64,000 nucleotides of DNA from Sthenelais limicola. Taxonomy: Eukaryota > Annelida > Polychaeta > Phyllodocida > Sigalionidae. Below the pieces are notes generated by a model. The model worked only from the letters and a program-made list of their open reading frames with translations. It made no database searches and was not told the DNA's origin. Position numbers and translations under genes: made by a program. This document shows positions 37,501 to 49,180 of the stretch, piece after piece. Position 1 is the first letter of the stretch. The number at the start of each line of letters is the position of its first letter. Where the stretch lies: contig OW804094.1 of assembly GCA_942159475.1 (NCBI GenBank), positions 126,280,755-126,344,754 on the forward strand, in the 5' to 3' direction.

Positions 37501-39791
37501 CAAATACCATCTTTTATAGTACATTACATTATCTCTTTTCCCATTTTTCCCATTTTCCCATCTCCTTTCCCATTTTTGTTGTTGAATTCACCAATGCTGA
37601 TAAAAGCTTTAAAAAAGAACCTTTTAATTCCAAAGGAAATTCGATGGTTATCATTCATTTAATTCTACTTTCATCGCATTTGTAGGGACTTATTGTTGGG
37701 GATTTTCTATTACTACAAGCAAGCGACAAGCCGTGCATGCCACTTTGGCGAAAATGACCTTTTCTTTTGATTGTCCTGGGCTAGAGAAGGAACAGTTGTC
37801 AGGTAATTCATCATGAGCTAATCAAGGGTCGGCGAGTTGCTCTAGGATGTGACTGGCAGGGCCAAACCATTCTCTCTATATCCACAGTCAAAACATCCAT
37901 TGTGTGGAACGTGTGATCTCAGAATAATTATCGCCACACAAGGGGAGTCCATTCTTTAAGTCCGACTGGTTTCAACTTCAAATACCAAAGGAGCACCGTT
38001 CTTTAAATCGGTTTTCCCCTTTCAGGCATAACTTAAAAACAGCTTTCTCTTTCCTCCAAAGAAATAAAAGACAAATGAAGTAAGTCAGGTACCGGCGAGG
38101 TGGAGAATAAATAGTGATTACTAGCATATATCATATGCCTCTGCCTTCATGTTCCGGTATTCGAGATTCTGGCTTCAAAGGGGAAGTAATTTAAGGTGTC
38201 AGGGGAAAGTACCCAGTACTTAAAACAAGCATAATATACAAGGCGGGTCTGGGAGAATAGGGATTTGTTGCGCATACAACTCGAACCTGAGCCTTTAAAC
38301 TGTTACCATCATATGGCAAAAGTCCTTTATATATACATGACTGATCAACGGAGGCATTAATCTAACTCAAGGCCCAACAGATGGCCAATGATACTACTTT
38401 CCTCCCAACCTTTTGAAGACAATTTTTAATTATGTAACTGAGTTGAGTACATGGGGATGGGAGGCGGGTCTTTGCCATGGTTTTAAGTGAAATACATTCA
38501 TCACCAGGTCTGTGGGTGGAGAGAGAGGCAGAGGAGAGGCATGAAAGGCTAGGGAAAACCCCCATGGTAGTTTAAACTCGGCGCAGGAGGTCGTGGAAGG
38601 CTTGATATATCGCGTGCGAGGTCACCACACTGGGACCTTTCATGTCCTGGCTCAAAATGCTTTCCTGATCCTTCCAAGATATGCAAAATATCCCCGGCCA
38701 GAGGAAACTGCTTTTAGTAGGGGTAAGACCGAAAATAACTGTGTGACATGTATAATTATTACAACACGAAGACCATTCCTTCACATCACCCACTTCCCAG
38801 AACCAAATTGAAAAGGTCTCTTCTCCTTTGCTGATGGTATATCTACCATTAGTACTGGAGATAGTGGAAATGGAACATACATGCAGTGTAATATAAAACG
38901 CGGATGATTGTGTTGTAAATAGTTGCCAGATATGTCTGGGAATTTTCTGGGCTGTAATGATTTTTTTTCAATATTTATCTCCATCGCACCCACTGAACCT
39001 GGTTTTTGATAACATCGTCATTACACAGTTGTTTGTGTATGACTATGATGCATAAACAGCGACACGAAGACATCGCATTCTGTGCCAAGTTATAAAAGCG
39101 AACCATACAGACGTTCAAAGGGACCGGACCAAGAGCTATTAATTTTGTTTAGCTAACTGTTAACAGTGTCTTCCTAGTCAGGTGTCAGTATGTGTGGGGC
39201 ATACATATTCTACAAGATCTCGAGACCAGGTTGAGATTCCATTTTGAGTTTCAAATGCTATTCAACATGACATTGTATATAATATATGGATTTATAGCTT
39301 AGCTAGTATGTAGTAAAATCCATTATATATCATACAAAGTATTGTATATATCAAGGAATATCTGAGTGGGGAATGAAGAGGATGAACAACTAATTTTTCA
39401 CATTTGTAGGGTTTTATTTTCGTATTTATTGCTGCCGGTAAACTTGCATTTGACCCTTTCGAGCCGAAGTTATTCTAGTCTTCAGTCATTCACCTTACAA
39501 AATAATAAAACCAGTGACCCATGGCATATGTCTATAGTAATTCTAGGGGTTCCTGAGTCATGTTTGAAGGGGATACATATTTATATTATATTTTAACATT
39601 TATGTGCAGGAAGTGGGGCTCTCAGATCTACAAGACCCAACAGGAGGCTTTGCTGTCATGCACCATCATCTCATTTTAGATGGCCTTCCCTCTTAGATGA
39701 AAGAGTCGTGCATCTGGTAGGAAACCCCGAACGCATGAACAATCTCCTGGATCCTCGCTGAATAAATAAAACATGCGGGGCAATGATCGTG
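34541..39791. other. Non-coding stretch
   Basis: C-rich at 34980-35060. A CA-rich patch lies at 35960-35996 and a T/CT-rich tract at about 36670-36734. Otherwise it is unique sequence with many short homeodomain-like words. Donor-like words (AGACCAG|GTAAAT near 35060, AAATAG|GTGAGC near 36570) have no coding exon attached. No gene is recognised. Confidence 0.4.
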
Positions 39792-39802
39792 TATATAAAA
39801 GG
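39792..39802 (+). promoter_or_regulatory. Consensus TATA box
   Basis: TATATAAAAGG is a full-consensus TATA element. About 30-35 bases downstream a CCATT word could serve as a weak initiator. A CCACGTGG E-box follows near 39844. No downstream exon is recognised, and TATA-like words are common in this A+T-leaning window, so this is only a candidate core promoter. Confidence 0.25.
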
Positions 39803-41355
39803 CAGCTCACTCGCAGCTTCACCTTTGCCATTGTAACTGAGCCCACGTGGTGGCTGGGCTGCCAAGGTTTGTTTATTCCCAGAATATTCCATGCACTAGC
39901 TAGGTCTTCCCCACGTACCCATGCCACTACTACTACTCCCCAAAGCCCATCTTTCCTCGCACTGCTCCTATACACTCCTTTTACTCTCTAAGCTCCGGCT
40001 CACTGCGAAGGCCTTGGATCCCGGGAAAAAGAATGCTTAAGAGACGCAGGAAGAGAGGAGGAGGTTGTGAAGGAGATGCCAGGAGCCAGGATCCAGGCAA
40101 AAAATGGCTATTTTTCCCCCTTCAAAGTTGACCGTCTGGAAGCACAGCCACGGCGACTTGTACCGCGCACGATGGCTTGACCGATCTAATATTCATGATA
40201 ATTCAAATGTCAAAGCCTTGATACTCTAATGCCAATGTGACGTTTGAGCGCGTGAGTAAAAGGGTGAGTCGGAAGATTAAACTCTGCACATCACCGATGT
40301 CTGGGGTCAGAACTGGTCTGCTAGTGTATTAGGTTAGGTCTAACAGCTCGAGATGGGGAGGTGGCAAGAACTGCCACTTGTTGCCATTCCACTTTAGCCA
40401 GAGCCACTCGAAAGACTCGCCGGAAACAGTTCTCCCCAGTCTTGTACAGGTCTGTATGACCAAGGAACAAAGACCAGCTAACTCCCCCTCCCTCCCTCCC
40501 CTCGCCCTTTCCCTCCTCCCACGAAAATTTCTCTGACAGCTTGAAAGAAAAGAGGGCCGAGCGAATAAAATAAATTCAAGCCCGAAGGTGCGAAAATAAC
40601 ATACCCGAGCTTCAGGTTGCTGTCAAAACATGACATTAAACATATGGCGAACACAGGTATAACAATTTACCTGACGTGGATCTTCATATAGGCTTTACGG
40701 CGTACCATGGATTTTATTAGAGCTGAGTGCCTGCCAGTCGAGTGAGAGAGAAGCCGAAAGCAGAGATCAGATCTGATCTTTGACATAAAGAGGTGGTGGG
40801 TTGCAGATCCTGTTTTCTGTTCTCCTCCGGAGGCCCTAGTCACTTAATATACTCTGGTTTTCACACCTTTTACTACTACACCTACAGCAGACATTTCAAG
40901 TTTAATAGATATACTATGTGTCATGGTGAAGGGTAGTGGCATTTGCTGGGGTATATCCCACATAGCCTCGGGGAAGCAGAGAGCTCTTGAGTTCAAGCTT
41001 ATATAAACGGGTTAAAAAAGGGAAGAACCATTGTGAGATGGGAGAAGGGCGAGAGGGCATATGAGTCTGAGAACTCGAAGGTATAGATGCTGACATGTTC
41101 CTTCAGGGTATCAAATAGGTTTTCCCATCTTCTTGTGAAATGAGTTTTCTCTGTACATTTGACATGGAAGATAGGGAGCCTGGGAAACAGCACAGAGACT
41201 CAATACACGAGCCATTATAAAATCATTTCCGGAGGAGGCACGATTCAGGTATGAGATGATATTAGGCATTGGATCCTTAAGTAGACCGTCAGAGTGGATC
41301 ATCACTGTTTGATATCCTACCTGTTATCTCTTTCAATGCTGATAATACCCCCCTA
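39803..41355. other. Non-coding stretch
   Basis: Contains a pyrimidine-rich patch near 40480-40520 and runs of unique sequence (40130-40460, 40560-40760) that look like regulatory DNA by word content. No gene. Confidence 0.35.
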
Positions 41356-41372
41356 CCCCCCCCCCCCCCCCC
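41356..41372. repeat. Poly-C run (17)
   Basis: Uninterrupted C run on the plus strand, the first of eight C runs of 9 or more bases in the right-hand part of the window. Confidence 0.95.
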
Positions 41373-41588
41373 ACCTCTACTTTCATACTACAACCAGGTG
41401 CGAACCAGAGCTTTACTTGCTCAAAACAGGTAATCCAATTACCCCAGAACATGTAGTGCACGAATAATAGATGAAACGGGCGAGGATGCTATCATCAATT
41501 AATTTAGCAAACCGCCACCGCCAACTTCAGGTAAATGTCACACTCGGAGAACAACTGAATTAAATGAATGAATCTCTCTTTGCCAGCG

Positions 41589-41597
41589 TGACCTTGA
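41589..41597 (-). promoter_or_regulatory. NR5A/ERR-type extended half-site
   Basis: Plus TGACCTTGA reads TCAAGGTCA on minus, a perfect monomeric SF-1/FTZ-F1/ERR recognition sequence. One or a few are expected by chance. Confidence 0.3.
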
Positions 41598-43722
41598 TTT
41601 CTTGCAAAGCAAGTGATGAGCCATTATGGTTTCGGATATAGATTGTGTAAATATCCGTTGCTATGTAACCCATCCAATGCTCTGTGGAATGCCTTCCTGT
41701 TGGGATAATTATAAAGAGCAGGATGCTCAATGATTTCCCACTTGATTTACTTACTCTAATTAACTGTATGATATTCTATATGAGGCCACATTTACAAACT
41801 GGAAATCGTATATGCGGGAGAGCGTTCCCATATCTTTCAATTACTGCATATATGTATACGTTCATGTGGGTGCGTTTGAGGCCAATGCAAAGAAACGTTC
41901 CATATCCTGTACCTCCCTGGATCTTGTTGGTCAATTAATATTTATTACATTCCAGACCCATAATCTTCGAGTAATCTCTTCCCATATTTACTCAGAACCT
42001 TATTCATTTTAACAATCGGGTTCACAACCCTTGGGCATAGGATCTTATTACACGAATTGTATATATATACTCGGGGCAAGCTTGCGACACAATAGACTCC
42101 GCGAAAGTAAGGCGGTTTTATCTTTTTTTATCTAAATAAACAAGGATGCCATGTAAACATCGAAATTTTCCATAAAGCACACACATGTGTGTACTATGTT
42201 AACAACACCTTTCACTATCACTGACTGGGGCTCAGCGATCGTGAAAGGTGAACGATGGGTGACACTAAGGTCGAGCAGAGTGGCCTCTCTCGCCGCTCAA
42301 GTGTAGCAACGAGGGGCCTTCTATAACTCTCCCCGCTGATAAGTCTTTATCTGGAGTCTCACCTATTGCAAACACTATAGTACACTGTCACGAGCGTGAC
42401 CCCTTACAAGACAACGCTCAGATGTCTGCAACAAGCACTCTAATTTGGCGAGACTACTTTCTACTCATCGGATCATAATTATTCGATAAGGATTCACTCG
42501 AATCACACAATTTCCTTGTCATCTCCCACCAAAAGGTCGTACGTTTCTTACGAGGTTATCAGCGATACCACGATTACAATCCAGGATGTTTTTCCACTAA
42601 TCTAAGCTAGCAATACCACTAGAGCACTGTGTTGATAAGTGCCTCATAGTTCCTCATACGAATGCGCTTTTAACATGTGGATGTGAAATGAATCATAGAC
42701 ATTAAAGGAATGAACTAAATGCCCTCGGCTTAACCCATTTCTCTGCGCGGTGATCGATCGCATAAGTAGTATAGAAGAATGGCAGTTAGGTTACAACAAC
42801 AAAAGACATTCCCCGCGAGCCAATTATTACGGAGCCTTATTCTATGCAGCTGTTGATAGCGATGACTTTTTTTTTATGTATTTCTGATGAAGCTTAACAT
42901 AAACATAAATAAGCCCGCAGTTTGTATAACCTCATAAATCCACACTGGAACTATCCAGTAGACCCCGTAACAGCCATGCCACCAGCCATAACCCGATTAT
43001 GGAGTTGTCAAACTTCTTTGATGGGTTAAAAGTTATATTTGCCATACAATACCAGCAATGTAACATAAATTCCTCTTAAATATTCCATTGCTCATATAAT
43101 GAAGGGCCAGAAACGGAGAGCTCTGATAAATAAAAATAACGACTGGGAGCATGGGTCACATCTGGTCTGTGTTACTCGTCCATTATTGTCTACGCTTGAA
43201 CCTTCTGCTTTTATTGTCAATAAAGCGTGCGCCAAACAAGTGTTGACTAGCTTCTCTAAGGTTTCAATACAAACACATCGCGCTCCTGTTACCCCTGTTC
43301 ACACTTTCCTGTTTGATTCGAGGCGAATAGAATAGCTGTTATTTCGCGGACTCTGTGTCGACCATGGGCATGTGTTCTCTATTGTATTTCAAAAGATCAA
43401 GCTCATTGAATGGCAGGAACGGATTGAAACTAGCCCTCGAATGATTTCATAATAAACTGCAGTAGCCGGAAACCATGCATGCAACAGATTTTGGTCTTGA
43501 ATCCTTTAACGGTTACGCATTGTTAATTGAATTTATATTAACTGCCCACCTCCTGGGTTTAAACAGAGAATGTCACAAATGAGTCAATGGTCATGTTTTT
43601 CTTAATTCAATATTTTGCATTCGGATGTCACCCTACAAAACACCGTGACAATGTCAGTGTGCCGAGTAACTGTGAGAACTAAACATTATTCATGTTTCCG
43701 TCCTCGCATGTGTCATAATGTG
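41598..43722. other. Non-coding stretch
   Basis: Unique sequence. ACACACATGTGTGT (42179-42192) is a 14-base palindrome made by a CA/TG junction. Frames are short and no gene is seen. Confidence 0.4.
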
Positions 43723-43895
43723 CCCCCCCCCCCCCCCCTACACACACACCTCCCCCCAAATAGTGTTAGACTCTAAGGACCAATCTAGAATGTTAACAGT
43801 TGTGTTGTACCGTACCATTCACACTATCTAGTGTATACAGATATACATACAAAACATTTAGCATTTCCAACCATACCCGACCCCCCCCCCCCCCC
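43723..43895. repeat. Two poly-C runs (16 and 15)
   Basis: C runs at 43723-43738 and 43881-43895, each next to CA-rich sequence. Confidence 0.95.
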
Positions 43896-44093
43896 GCCCT
43901 ACCCACCCCAACACACATGCAATGATTCCAGCCCATCCACAGATCTAGCCACACACGACCTATCCGCCCACATCTCCTCTCTAAACTTGCTCTCTCCGAT
44001 GTGAATGATATCAATATCTATTCCATCAGCCTGTTCTAATATCGGAGACTGTCAGTGGCCTTTTATGTAGCTGTCAGCAACCTAGAGGGTTCG

Positions 44094-44190
44094 GGCCAGC
44101 CAGCAGAGGGGCCGGGGTGACCCGGGGTTGATCGCGCGCACTGACCCCTCACCCGGGGGGCGTCTGACGCTCCACTACGCCCGGATTAAC
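44094..44190. promoter_or_regulatory. GC-rich CpG block with CTCF-like site
   Basis: A 100-base island of high G+C and CpG in ordinary sequence. It opens with CCAGCAGAGGGGCC (44100-44113), which matches 11 of the 13 defined positions of the CTCF consensus CCASYAGRKGGCR. Next come two GGGGTKA-type words (GGGGTGACCCGGGGTTGA) and then TGACCCC-TCACCC, which resemble degenerate receptor half-sites. CTCF is conserved across bilaterians and marks insulators and loop anchors. Function here is inferred only. Confidence 0.4.
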
Positions 44191-46540
44191 ACTCCAGGGT
44201 CTCCAGTCCAACTCTTAATCCAGGCTGGAATTTGGAACAGACCTCGCTGATGTAATCGATAATTTGATAACACTCGCAGCCTTAACCATGCTGGATTATG
44301 AGGCCCTACTCGTATGCGGCTTTTATGGCTTGACAATGGGATATTTTGACGGATATTTACTGATGAATTATACGTGGGGTCTGTAGTAGGTTCAATTGAA
44401 GTCCGAACTGAAAGGTGCATGAATTCCGGAACACTATGACAAATCTTTCGGGAAATCTGGGAGCGATTGTTATGATGTGTAGTTGTTGCTCCGTCTAGAC
44501 TGACAAATAGACAGACAAAGAGGAACTCAGCAAGAGAGCGAGAGAGAGAGGGTGTATCCATTGAATAGAGCCTATGATATTGTTTTATGTCTCATAATTT
44601 GGATTTTTAAACACATAACCAATGATGAGCAATATTTACAAAGGGCTATAACCGCTGACTCTAATTTATCGCCAGACACGAATGATCTTATGGATAGAAT
44701 TACCAATAGATAATGGCAAGAGGGGCTCCCTACTTCTGCTGCATGGTCATCGTGGCTGACACGATGATGCATGGTGATGGATGGACGACTGAGGAGCCGA
44801 CCCTGATGGGTATAAACTATATAGATCTATGAAATGAATAAGACATTAGCTTCCATTATGCAATAACTAGTATTATGACTCAGTCCAGCTCGCGCTCACA
44901 TGTGGTCCCTGGTCCTAGAGAAAGCTTTTCTATTATTATTGCCCTTTCCTCAACAAACCATATATTATAGACCCCACTTGGTGCAACTGCGTGTTGCATA
45001 CGCTAAAACATGGATGTCAAAAGCAATGAGCACGAATGTACATAATGCCTGAATTATTTATGACCAATTATTCTTTCAGAGGTCAATCATGGCTAAGAGG
45101 GTAATGCACTATACTATATTTGGGTTGGCTCACTGGATGGTGTGCTCCAGTGTCTTGCTGGGCCTCGAGAGTGGGCGAGCAAGTATAATAGTGGGAGGGA
45201 TGCCAGGAGGAGGAAGGGGAGGAGGGGGTGGGCAGTGTGTCGTTGCTTGCCCCAGTCAGCTAGTATTATGTAACCCTTGAATAGACAGCCTGGGAAGATG
45301 GTTCCCCGGATCCAACTGGAGAGGTAGAGATAATCCATTCAGCCAGGAGGAGAAGGGAGGGGCGCCCATTGCTACATACATGCCCCACATATCAGAGGCC
45401 TATTATACACTAGAATACCACAACCCTTTCTCACCCTTCCAAGTTAGACACTGTAATATTGATGACAATGATGTATGGATACATTTAGATGTAAACATGT
45501 ATACTGTATTATGTAAATATCAACATATACCCAATGTATATGGATATATATACAAGTGTTTGTAACATTGATAGATTACCCTGTGTTGATACAGGTCCTT
45601 TGGCAATGTTACCATACGCATAAGGTTGAGCTTAGAGAAACAAAGAGGAATATTATATTACTCCAAGGGTTGAGGGTATGTATAATATATGTATACATGT
45701 ATTGATACATGTGGCATATGTAATTTCGAGCTTTCTTTTTCTTCGTTCAAAATATATTTCTTGCTGACTGATTGGTATACATATTAGTTTCGTCAACCCA
45801 GATATACATATATCCTTATTTACCCAATTTATTGTCAGTCCAGGCGAAATCAAGCCCGTTCCCTAAATCTACAATGCAATTCTCTATACAATTTAAACAG
45901 CCCCACTCTGGAAATATAAGCATCACACCAAGGCAACTGGCGACATAATTCAATATCAATCAGTGAGCTAAACGTCTCAGTGTGACTGCGGTAAAATATC
46001 ACTCTCCTCTCCTCCGCTAGAGCTGGTTTACATGAACATGGCACACTCGAATGATCTCTTAAAGTACAACAGTTGCGTTTTTCCCTTCAGTCTCGATGCG
46101 TCCATCATTACCGTTGATGCACATTGCAGCCAGCGCAAGGTACTGGTTCTGAAGTGTTGCATATATATAAGTACATTTTAGCCCTTGGCTGTTTCATATA
46201 TTCCTCCACAGATGCAGCCAAAAAGGATGAGAGCACTAAACAAATATTGCTGGAAAGTAATTATATAACTATTGGGAGAGAGACAGTCGACACTAGTCAA
46301 GTGGAAAATCTGTTTGAATTTCAATCAGGCAATAGATGATGTTGGGGCGTTCGCTGTTATCACCTAATGGGCTTTCTATGTCTCCTGGGTTTAGCTGGAG
46401 TGGGTCTTGTCCGTCTGATATGTCGCCAATCTCCCTATACACAGACTATAAATGATCCAGTGTTTTAATCCATAACACTTAATCCCATCTTTTCTTTAGG
46501 CATTATATGATGCTAGGTCCTACGATCAAAGAACTCTATA
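44191..46540. other. Non-coding stretch
   Basis: The minus frame 44175-44561 (128 codons) starts with a hydrophobic stretch (FLFVCLFV) like a signal peptide, but it has no further recognisable feature and no splice or promoter support. ACATGTAT-TG-ATACATGT (45695-45712) is an 8-bp inverted repeat. Several TATA-like runs are present. No gene is supported. Confidence 0.35.
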
Positions 46541-46610
46541 TACTTCAAAGATCCTTATATATATAATATATATATATAAATACATCAAAGATGCTTAAAT
46601 ATATATAATA
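46541..46610. repeat. Short tandem duplication, 40-bp unit
   Basis: TACTTCAAAGATCCTTATAT (46541) and TACATCAAAGATGCTTAAAT (46581) are followed by TATATA runs that probably expanded by slippage. Four of the first twenty bases differ. Confidence 0.8.
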
Positions 46611-47649
46611 CAACTTGCAAACTCCCCGACCCACTACAAAAATGGGTAATCTAGCGTTGAGCCAAACTTTTATTTTGACTCTAAATTCATGGAGATCATT
46701 TAGCAGCAGTATTTACAAAGGCAATTTACCAACAACTGGCTAGGGCTCATATGTTTGTTCCTTCCTTTGGCCTCATACTTGATAACCTTTTAGGCCTTGA
46801 CAATCCTGTGAGAAGAACACAGTGATTTTGTATGCAAGCAGTCATGAAATCGACCTAATTTGTTGGTCAACTGTGCAATATATTAGAGCCAGTTTACCAC
46901 TTACTAATATATTCCTGAACATGTCATAGCGAATGATTTTTTCCATCCCGGGAAAAAGACACTCATGCACAACCTGTGTTTGTGCATCTGTGCGAAATCA
47001 AGTTCAGCCAAGTGTGAAACTATGTCACTGGCTGACGCTAACATGCTCAGCCTCTGAAAAATGAAAACTAAACAGCATATGTCCGACCGCCGACCACACC
47101 ATGAAACGCGATTACGAGAATATAAATGGCGGCGACGATCAGTGGGCTGCGGATTCTCCCCCTTTTCCACTCGGTCGAGTTTTGAAAATTGCAGAGTCAG
47201 ACCGAGCGATAATAAGGAGTTATCCTACCATTAATGCACTAGCCCAGGCTTGAGGACTTGGGTTACGGGAGTGATGGTATGGAGGAGAGTTGGACACATG
47301 GACTGAAAGGTCAGACTGCTGTAGCTGATGGTGTTGTATTTCTAGTTTCAAACCAGAACACACCCTAGGGGTTAGAACAGTTTGTCCACATTCACTTATT
47401 GGGTTACAAGCTAGACTTTGGTCCCCTCGCATGGGCCTACTAATGAGAACGTATCTCTAAACCTGCTTCATTGTCAGGTCATTACTCATTTAAATAAATA
47501 CAATATATTAGGGACCTGCTTATCAATATCACCCCTCGTATAGATCATGATAATTGATACATGGTAATATATATAATATATCCGTGTGCTCAGTTACACA
47601 AGATTCTCTTTTTAAAAACCTGGAGGATTTACTCAGTCTAGGCTCAGAG
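46611..47649. other. Non-coding stretch
   Basis: Unique sequence. The minus frames at 46904-47170 and 47220-47432 have no recognisable domain. Confidence 0.35.
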
Positions 47650-47799
47650 TTCAAACTGAAGGAAAAGCCTCTCGCTCCAAACCGCAAAATGCCATTTGAA
47701 TCCCATTAGCACGCCTACTCTAGGGCCAGGAAAGCCATTAGCGCAGTAGGCGTCCAATCACTGACATACCATTCTTATCTGATCTGAGAGCTTGTGAGC
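47650..47799. repeat. Duplicated element, copy 1
   Basis: 150 bases homologous in direct orientation to 60100-60250. The first 49 bases align without gaps with 13 differences, while the second half is nearly identical, including 38 consecutive identical bases (47741-47778). It contains the inverted repeat ACGCCTACT (47711-47719) / AGTAGGCGT (47745-47753), which is also present in copy 2. No open reading frame, poly-A tail, target-site duplication or tRNA-like A/B boxes are evident. Candidates are a duplicated conserved regulatory element, a small structured RNA, or two members of a short dispersed repeat family. The sequence alone cannot separate them. Confidence 0.9.
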
Positions 47800-48063
47800 G
47801 TAGAGAACTATCACGAGAGGGATGAATAATCGCAATCCCATTACAGGACTGATCTCACAGCACCTGGGAGAAGCGTTTTTGACGATTGTCAGAAATGTTT
47901 TATTCTGAAATAGTTTAAATGACAGCCTTTGAATAAAGGTATACACAAACCCCGCTCTTATGTAGTCGTATAACACCTTCGAATACATTCATCAATGTCA
48001 GGAAAATGAATCTCTTTTCATGCCAATAAAAATAGTTTTCTCAGCGAGGTCAAGCCCACTTAC
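47800..48063. other. Non-coding flank
   Basis: Unique sequence between the duplicated element and the splice-site-bounded segment at 48.1 kb. Confidence 0.3.
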
Positions 48064-48129
48064 CTCAAGAAACCTTGTGCTGCTTGGTTATATTTACACA
48101 CCAAAATCTATTATGAAACGGGTACATAC
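48064..48129 (-). other. Candidate non-coding exon (strong splice sites)
   Basis: On the minus strand TTTTATTCTCTTTCCAG (AG = complement of 48130-48131) is an excellent acceptor. The next 66 nt end at TTCTTGAG|GTAAGTGG, an excellent donor. All three frames contain a stop, so if real it is an untranslated exon (5' leader or lncRNA). The ATG at its third base would give a 20-residue upstream frame. The first bases of the segment (GTATGT) also make a donor, so the acceptor AG could instead be the end of an upstream exon. It lies between two other minus-strand candidates (57.2 kb and 33.4 kb). Confidence 0.3.
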
Positions 48130-49153
48130 CTGGAAAGAGAATAAAACATTTGTAAGTTAAATGGAAAACTTATGCTGTAATTTTTTTTTGACATTTTTTT
48201 CAGGTAACATTATAGGCCTACCGATACTGTACTATTCTCAATATACCTGACTAGGGAAGATAGATATACTACATGTATACATTTATCTTGTTAGACAATA
48301 CAAACTGGGTCTTTTTATGTAGATAGTTTACAGCATTTAAATTTATCACAATTACGAGAGAAATGTTTACGAACATAAGTTATGACATTCCCAGTTCAGG
48401 CAATATATATATATTATAGCAGTCTTTAGTATTATGACAAGTATATGTATTCAGTATTAGTACAAACAATTCATCATATCAAAGTAGTAAATTGATAATA
48501 CATTGTCTGCTTGGGTCTGAACACATCGTGGATACAACCATTTAGTAATTGATAAGCGATTTTAGGGAACAAATTGCCTAGAATGAGCAATAACCGAGCC
48601 AGTATTTTTTCAAGATTGTGTCACCAGCATTTGCGCTCATCTTTCGCTCCGAAACGTCACACCTCCTCGGTTTACCTTCGCAAAAGTTGTCATAACGAAT
48701 GAAATTGATCGCCTGTGTAAAGATACTGCCAGGGCCCCACACTGTATTCCCATGGGCCATGCAAAGTATAAACACTGTCATTTGACTAAAGTTAACACAT
48801 GGTGAATAACAATAGGTTTGGTTGGCTGTGTGTCGATACCCCCTATTAATATTCATCGCTTAACTCTGGGCTAACTCGTGATAAATACCCTCCTATGTGG
48901 GAAACAAGATCTGATCCAATGACTGACTGACCGCGTTTTACGCCTGGGAGTAAATTCTGGGTATCTGTGATGGGCGCCTTGACAAAAGAGGATGTAATGC
49001 CAACGTGCATATTAAAGGGGCCTTGCTTTTAAAGAGTGAATAGCCGGGTTTTCACAAGTAATCAGCTCCATATATTATTCCTTGGCTACCTTCCATCAAC
49101 TGCATCAAGGTGGCAGACCTATTTTTCTATCTTTACCCGGTACATAATTTTAA
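48130..49153. other. Non-coding stretch
   Basis: A T-rich run ending TTTTTTTCAG near 48190-48203 resembles a plus-strand acceptor. No exon follows. The rest is unique. Confidence 0.3.
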
Positions 49154-49180
49154 GGGTCACTAGGTGCAAGGTGAAGGTCA
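49154..49180 (+). promoter_or_regulatory. Cluster of four receptor-like half-sites
   Basis: GGGTCA, 2 bases, AGGTGC, 1 base, AGGTGA, 0 bases, AGGTCA in one orientation. The first and last are good nuclear-receptor half-sites and the middle two are degenerate. GGTCACTAG is also directly repeated (49155-49163 and 49177-49185). Weaker than the 13.92 kb array, but the same class of signal. Confidence 0.4.

Noticed and set aside
44175..44561. 128-codon minus frame with a signal-peptide-like start
   Set aside because: The hydrophobic start is the only feature. There is no conserved cysteine pattern, domain or promoter, and this length is expected by chance.
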